Assembly: GCA_958413985.1 (NCBI GenBank)
Contig: CATYVZ010000008.1
Coordinates: 1-64,000, forward strand
Length of the DNA: 64,000 nt
Source: an uncultured Bacilli bacterium
GTDB taxonomy: Bacteria; Bacillota_I; Bacilli_A; RF39; UBA660
Direction: 5' to 3'
The translations under genes were made by a program, and so were the position numbers. The notes under the pieces are model-generated. The model searched no databases. It was not told where the DNA came from and worked only from the letters and a program-made list of their open reading frames with translations. Numbering within the stretch: the stretch's first letter is position 1; every line of letters starts with the position of its first letter. Positions 59,861-64,000 of the stretch are shown in pieces.

Positions 59861-61171
59861 ATGAAGTACTTTCTTGTAGGAATAAAAGGAACAGGGATGA
59901 GCGCTTTAGCGCAGATACTTAATGATTTAGGTTATGAAGTAGAAGGTAGTGATAAACCAGATCATTTTTTTACAGAACAAGCATTATTAGATAAAGGCAT
60001 AAAAATATATAATTTTGATCCTGATAATATTAAAGAAGGCATGATTATAGTTCAAGGAAATGCTTTTAAAGATACCCATGAAGAAATAGTTAAAGCTAAA
60101 GAAATGAATTTAAAAATCTATTCATATCAAGATATGGTAGGAAAACTTACTAAAATGTTTAAAACAATTACGGTAGCTGGCTGTCATGGCAAAACGACTA
60201 CATCAGCGATGTTAAGTCATGTTTTAAAAAATATTACCGGTTGTAATTATCTAATCGGTGATGGTACGGGGGAAGCTAATAAAGAAAACGAATATTTTGT
60301 TTTGGAAGCCTGCGAGTATAAACGCCACTTCTTAGCTTATACACCTTATTATGCAATCATTACTAATATTGAATTAGATCATATTGACTATTATAAAGAT
60401 ATCGATGATATTATTTCAGCTTATCAAGAATATGCAAAATTAGCGGAAAAGATGGTTATTGCATGTGGGGATGACCCTTATACCCATACTTTAGAAACTA
60501 ACGTTCCAATTTTCTTTTATGGTTTAAATGACGATAATGATATTATTGCCAAAGATGTTGAATTTTCAAATGAAGGAACTAGCTTCGATGTGTTTATAGA
60601 AGATAACTATTATGGTCACTTCGATTTGCCACTTTACGGTAAACATATGTTACTTAATGCTTTAGCGGTTATTGGCGTTTGTTATTATGAAAGATTAGAA
60701 GCAAAAGATGTTGCTAAATATCTGAAAACTTTTCAAGGAGCTAAAAGAAGATTTAAAGAAAAAGTAATTGGTGATATTGTAACTATCGATGATTATGCCC
60801 ACCATCCAACTGAAGTTAAAGTGACAATTAAAGGGGCAAGACAAAAATATCCTGATAAAGAAATTGTGGCGATTTTAAAAACTCATACTTTATCGCGAAC
60901 CAAAGAAATGGCACAAGAATTTGCTGATGCTTTAAATCTAGCTGATAAAGCATATGTTATGGATGTTGGTGTCGATCGGGAAGAAATCGGTTATGATGAT
61001 GTAACATGTCAAGTGATAATCGATAAATTAAATAATGGTGAGTATATTAATTTAGATATGGTCGACAAATTATTAAAACACAAAAATGCCGTCATGATAT
61101 TTATGAGTAGTAAAGATATATATGTTTTACAAGATAAATATGAAAAATTATTAGAAAAAAAGGTAATTTAA
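59861..61171 (+). CDS. murC: UDP-N-acetylmuramate-L-alanine ligase
   Basis: 436 residues. N-terminal Rossmann domain GIKGTGMSALAQIL, central ATPase with AGCHGKTTTSAM and ITNIELDHIDYY, and C-terminal domain with DDYAHHPTEVK. MurC adds L-alanine to UDP-MurNAc, the first step of the peptide stem, so the organism makes peptidoglycan precursors. ATG 59861 follows AGGTGAT. Confidence 0.92.
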   Translation: MKYFLVGIKGTGMSALAQILNDLGYEVEGSDKPDHFFTEQALLDKGIKIYNFDPDNIKEGMIIVQGNAFKDTHEEIVKAKEMNLKIYSYQDMVGKLTKMFKTITVAGCHGKTTTSAMLSHVLKNITGCNYLIGDGTGEANKENEYFVLEACEYKRHFLAYTPYYAIITNIELDHIDYYKDIDDIISAYQEYAKLAEKMVIACGDDPYTHTLETNVPIFFYGLNDDNDIIAKDVEFSNEGTSFDVFIEDNYYGHFDLPLYGKHMLLNALAVIGVCYYERLEAKDVAKYLKTFQGAKRRFKEKVIGDIVTIDDYAHHPTEVKVTIKGARQKYPDKEIVAILKTHTLSRTKEMAQEFADALNLADKAYVMDVGVDREEIGYDDVTCQVIIDKLNNGEYINLDMVDKLLKHKNAVMIFMSSKDIYVLQDKYEKLLEKKVI

Positions 61172-61188
61172 ATACCTTTTTCTTTTTT
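61155..61188. terminator. Terminator after murC
   Basis: AAAAAGGTA / TACCTTTTT stem, 8-nt loop, then TCTTTTTT. Confidence 0.85.
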
Positions 61189-61223
61189 AAAATTTCAGCA
61201 GCACCACTTTATTTGTAATTAAA

Positions 61224-61772
61224 TTACCTTTGTGTATTATACATGCTATTTTGTTGAACTATCGATCTATAAAATTCATCGACTTTTGCTATTAACTCAA
61301 TAGAACGAGGATCATTTTGATAATCGGTATCAATGTTATTTTTAGTATATTTTTGTTGAGCATAGCGAGAATTCACAAACGAATTAGCTAATGAATTAAA
61401 AAGATGCGTATACTTTTCTAAAATATATTTTACTGATACTAAATCATAATCGTTTAACAATGAATACATGATGTATTCAAATTCTTCAAGCGTTAAATCG
61501 GGTTGTTCGATACTTTTGCCAGAAGAAAGGATCTGTCTTACTCCATTCATTGTTTTAGTAGCTTTAAGTTTTATAATGTTTTTTAATAATTCTGCTTCTG
61601 TGATGTCTTTACCAACATTAGCAATGGTAACGCGACCATTATTATCTTTCGTAAAATAATTAGCTTGACCAGTTTTAGCAAAGATTGCAAGTGCAGCTTT
61701 AGTTTGATCTAATCCATACTTATTAGTTGTACATAAACAAGCATAATCGATAGCATTTAAATTGTTATTCAT
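61224..61772 (-). CDS. Hypothetical cytoplasmic protein
   Basis: 182 residues, mostly helical, with no signal or membrane segment. It has a basic Lys-rich stretch (LLKNIIKLKATKT) and an Asn/Gln-rich C-terminus. Family not recognised. It starts within the 3' end of rnhC (4-nt overlap), so the two form an operon. Confidence 0.65.
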   Translation of the reverse strand: MNNNLNAIDYACLCTTNKYGLDQTKAALAIFAKTGQANYFTKDNNGRVTIANVGKDITEAELLKNIIKLKATKTMNGVRQILSSGKSIEQPDLTLEEFEYIMYSLLNDYDLVSVKYILEKYTHLFNSLANSFVNSRYAQQKYTKNNIDTDYQNDPRSIELIAKVDEFYRSIVQQNSMYNTQR

Positions 61773-62716
61773 ATCTTATCATCTCCTAATTTTTCTTTAA
61801 TTCTAATCGTATTTTTAAAATTTAATTTAGCGATTTCTCTTAATTTATCAAAGCCATATTTATTGGCAATTTTGATACCTAATTCATCTACTTTATCACT
61901 AGCGCCTTTAATTAAAAACACATCTAATTTTTCGCCTAATTTGTTAAATTCCTTTAAAAATACAAAGCGACTAATCAATGATGCACAAGCAACAGATAAG
62001 CATTTATCCTCAGCTTTTGTTAGAAAGGTAATATTTTTAACACAGTTAGTTTCCTTTAGATAGTTATAATAGACATAAGGTTTAGCAAACTGATCGACAA
62101 CTATGTATTCTGCCTGATATCTAGTTAAAATTTTATTTAATACTTTATTATGTAAAATAGCTTTAACTTTATTCATGTTCATGTCTACACTATAATTGTC
62201 GTTGTATTCTTTATTGTTTAAAATGATACATTCATATGGTATTTTTTCAATTATTTTGGGAACTATTTCCAAAATTTTTTCATCGGTTAGTTTTTTGGAA
62301 TCCTTAACACCTAATTGTTCTAAAAAGGCAATATTTTCTTTAGTTACATAAGTAGCTGCAACAACGATTGGTCCAAAATAATCACCGGTTCCTACCTCAT
62401 CAGAACCAATGGTGTTAGCATAGTAAATTTTAGGATCTATTTGTTCTTTAATCTTTTCCTTTTTTTCACCGCTGTTAGTCATTTCGATTTTTTTAGTGGG
62501 ATTTAAATGCCTTTCCATTTCTTTCCACATATTAGCATCGATATCAGCGCTTCTTCCTTGAAAAACCGCTTTTCCTGAGTTATATAGTGTTACCACAGTA
62601 TCAGCTTCATCAGCTTGGAATATCGCATAATCGGGTGTTTTAGGTCTTTTTTTATCCTCAAAATACTCGATCATTTTCTCTTTTGTGTTTTCACTAACTT
62701 TTAAAGTAATCGTCAT
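61769..62716 (-). CDS. rnhC: Ribonuclease HIII
   Basis: 315 residues. N-terminal TBP-like substrate-binding domain (ALTVSENTK-like start, QGRSADIDANMWKEMERHL) is characteristic of HIII rather than HII. Catalytic part has IGSDEVGTGDYFGP, with the conserved Asp-Glu, and later VVDQFA and SRFVFLKEF. It removes RNA from RNA-DNA hybrids. ATG 62716 follows GGTGATGCC; the upstream ATG adds an unlikely leader. Confidence 0.92.
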   Translation of the reverse strand: MTITLKVSENTKEKMIEYFEDKKRPKTPDYAIFQADEADTVVTLYNSGKAVFQGRSADIDANMWKEMERHLNPTKKIEMTNSGEKKEKIKEQIDPKIYYANTIGSDEVGTGDYFGPIVVAATYVTKENIAFLEQLGVKDSKKLTDEKILEIVPKIIEKIPYECIILNNKEYNDNYSVDMNMNKVKAILHNKVLNKILTRYQAEYIVVDQFAKPYVYYNYLKETNCVKNITFLTKAEDKCLSVACASLISRFVFLKEFNKLGEKLDVFLIKGASDKVDELGIKIANKYGFDKLREIAKLNFKNTIRIKEKLGDDKI

Positions 62717-62845
62717 GGCATCACCTACTAGTATTTTAGCACATTTAACCATATATTGTAAATAAATAATAAGGAAAAAAGCTTTGTTAAATATGATTAA
62801 CTTGAAAAATGAAGATTTTTAAGATATAATGATAAAGGTGATATT

Positions 62846-64000
62846 ATGGCATACAATGAGAGTTCGATCAAGATATTAGAGGGATTAGAAGCAGTAAGAA
62901 AACGTCCCGGTATGTATATTGGTTCGACTGATAAAAGAGGACTACATCACTTAATATGGGAAATTGTCGACAATAGTATCGACGAAGTATTAAATGGTTT
63001 TGGCAAAAAAATTAAAATAATCTTACATGCCGATCATTCTGTCAGCATCGAAGATGAAGGTAGAGGTGTACCAGTTGGTATCCATGCATCAGGTATGAGT
63101 ACACCAGAGGTAATCTATACAGTCTTGCATGCTGGAGGAAAATTTGAAAACTCAGGCTATAAAGTTTCTGGTGGACTACATGGCGTTGGAGCATCAGTTG
63201 TCAATGCCTTAAGCGAGTGGATGGAAGTTACGATCAAAAGGGATGGGTATGTAAATTATATTAGATTCGAAGATGGCGGTAAGGTAAAGATCCCATTAAA
63301 AAGAATCGATAAAACTAATAAGACAGGGACTAAAGTACGTTTTATGCCCGATTCCAAGATATTTAATTCGATTAATTTTTCTTTTACGACAGTCTGTGAA
63401 AGAATGCAAGAATCAGCCTTTTTATTAAAAGGACTAACTGTTGAAGTAATCGATGAAGAAGATAATAAACAAGAAGTATTTTGCTACGAGAATGGTTTAA
63501 AATCATTTGTCGAATATTTGAATGAAGGTAAAAGTGAACTTCATAAAGTTGTACAATTTCAAGGTTCTAAAGAAGGAATCAACATCGAAGTAGCTTTTCA
63601 ATATACGGATACTTATGCAGAAAATATTATTAGTTTTGCTAATAACGTTAAAACTACCGATGGAGGAACTCATGAAGTTGGTTTTAAAACAGCTTTAACT
63701 AGAGTATTCAATGATTATGCTAAAGAAAATGGTTATTTAAAAGCCAAAGATAAAAATTTAGAAGGTTCAGATACTAGGGAAGGCTTAACTGCGATAATTA
63801 GTGTTCAAATTCCTGAAGCGCTATTACAGTTTGAGGGACAGACCAAGTCTAAATTAGGAACACCAGTAGCTAGAACTTTTGTCGAAGCGGTTATCAGCGA
63901 AAAATTACAGTTCTTTTTAGAAGAAAACAAAGAAATTGCCACTAACATATTAAATAAAATGGTCAAAAGCAAAATGGTTAGAGAAGCAGCTAGGAAGGCA
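62846..64000 (+). CDS. parE: DNA topoisomerase IV subunit B (5' part, cut by window end)
   Basis: The first 385 codons are present. GHKL ATPase domain: VRKRPGMYIGSTDKRGLHHL, EIVDNSIDE, VSGGLHGVGASVVNAL; transducer region ending QFEGQTKSKLGTPVAR. The STDxxGLHHL wording and TKSKLGTP favour ParE over GyrB (TKTKLGN). GGTGAT and a TATAAT box at 62825 precede the ATG. Runs off the window. Confidence 0.9.
   Translation, partial: MAYNESSIKILEGLEAVRKRPGMYIGSTDKRGLHHLIWEIVDNSIDEVLNGFGKKIKIILHADHSVSIEDEGRGVPVGIHASGMSTPEVIYTVLHAGGKFENSGYKVSGGLHGVGASVVNALSEWMEVTIKRDGYVNYIRFEDGGKVKIPLKRIDKTNKTGTKVRFMPDSKIFNSINFSFTTVCERMQESAFLLKGLTVEVIDEEDNKQEVFCYENGLKSFVEYLNEGKSELHKVVQFQGSKEGINIEVAFQYTDTYAENIISFANNVKTTDGGTHEVGFKTALTRVFNDYAKENGYLKAKDKNLEGSDTREGLTAIISVQIPEALLQFEGQTKSKLGTPVARTFVEAVISEKLQFFLEENKEIATNILNKMVKSKMVREAARKA

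Noticed and set aside
1..64000. Mycoplasma-type code with TGA as tryptophan
   Set aside because: Several genes end in TGA at conserved C-termini and overlaps (AAA+ gene, scpA, the gene before der), and tryptophan is TGG. Standard code fits.
62846..64000. Gyrase subunit B
   Set aside because: STDKRGLHHLIWEIVDNS and TKSKLGTP fit ParE better than GyrB; confidence is high but the C-terminal half is missing.

Overview
The window is chromosomal DNA from a low-GC, monoderm bacterium of the Bacillota. Many genes end in TGA and tryptophan is TGG, so the code is standard and this is not a code-4 Mollicute. Ribosome binding sites are strong, most often of the AGGTGAT type. The order spoIVFA-spoIVFB-rplU-prp-rpmA-(receiver)-obg is the classic Firmicute sporulation/ribosome cluster. 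LTA synthase and MurC point to a walled cell with a lipoteichoic-acid-like polymer. PflB/PflA, AckA and Rnf subunits point to a fermentative anaerobe. A gut-type Bacilli/Erysipelotrichia/RF39-like lineage is my inference; taxonomy was not computed.

Layout. (1) 1-7.8 kb: core genes (cold-shock protein, LysM protein, thioredoxin-like lipoprotein, lone AAA+ ATPase, trmL, RNHCP protein, LTA synthase, scpA-scpB). (2) 7.83-15.5 kb: tRNA-Leu followed by an accessory island. It holds a TIR-like/membrane gene pair, a lipoprotein, a DUF3800 protein, a frameshifted BRO gene, an IS1182-type transposase remnant, an XRE regulator and several orphan membrane proteins. Four copies, two of them degraded, of the tRNA 3' tail plus terminator punctuate the first half, so it looks like serial insertion or a cassette-like array. 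(3) 15.5-18.65 kb: pflB-pflA and tRNA-Gln/tRNA-Val. (4) 18.8-42 kb: a prepilin-like protein, then a 22-kb locus combining Tad/Flp pilus components (CpaB-like, CpaF, TadB, TadC, TadZ-like, small pilin-like and TadE-like proteins) with the core of a Gram-positive type IV secretion system (two VirB2-like proteins, VirB6-like, PrgI, TraC-like, VirB4, SpoIID-CHAP cell-wall enzyme, VirD4). No relaxase or integrase is visible, and base usage matches the core genome. An ackA two-gene module sits inside it between exact direct repeats. (5) 42.2-47.9 kb: rhodanese, RmuC, membrane protein, DUF218 protein, rnr, smpB, ssrA. (6) 47.9-49.1 kb: a candidate type I toxin-antitoxin-like locus and a Fic protein. 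(7) 49.3-64 kb: cold-shock protein, CheD-like protein, ysxC, der, rnfC and an rnfD-rnfG fusion, spoIVFA/FB, L21 leader, rplU, prp, rpmA, a receiver in the spo0B position, obg, murC, rnhC and the 5' part of parE.

The most interesting system is the Tad/T4SS hybrid: two hexameric ATPase systems, pilin-like subunits and a cell-wall-opening enzyme that together could form a vegetatively inherited envelope machine for adhesion, DNA uptake or protein export. All functional statements come from reading sequence motifs; no database search was possible.
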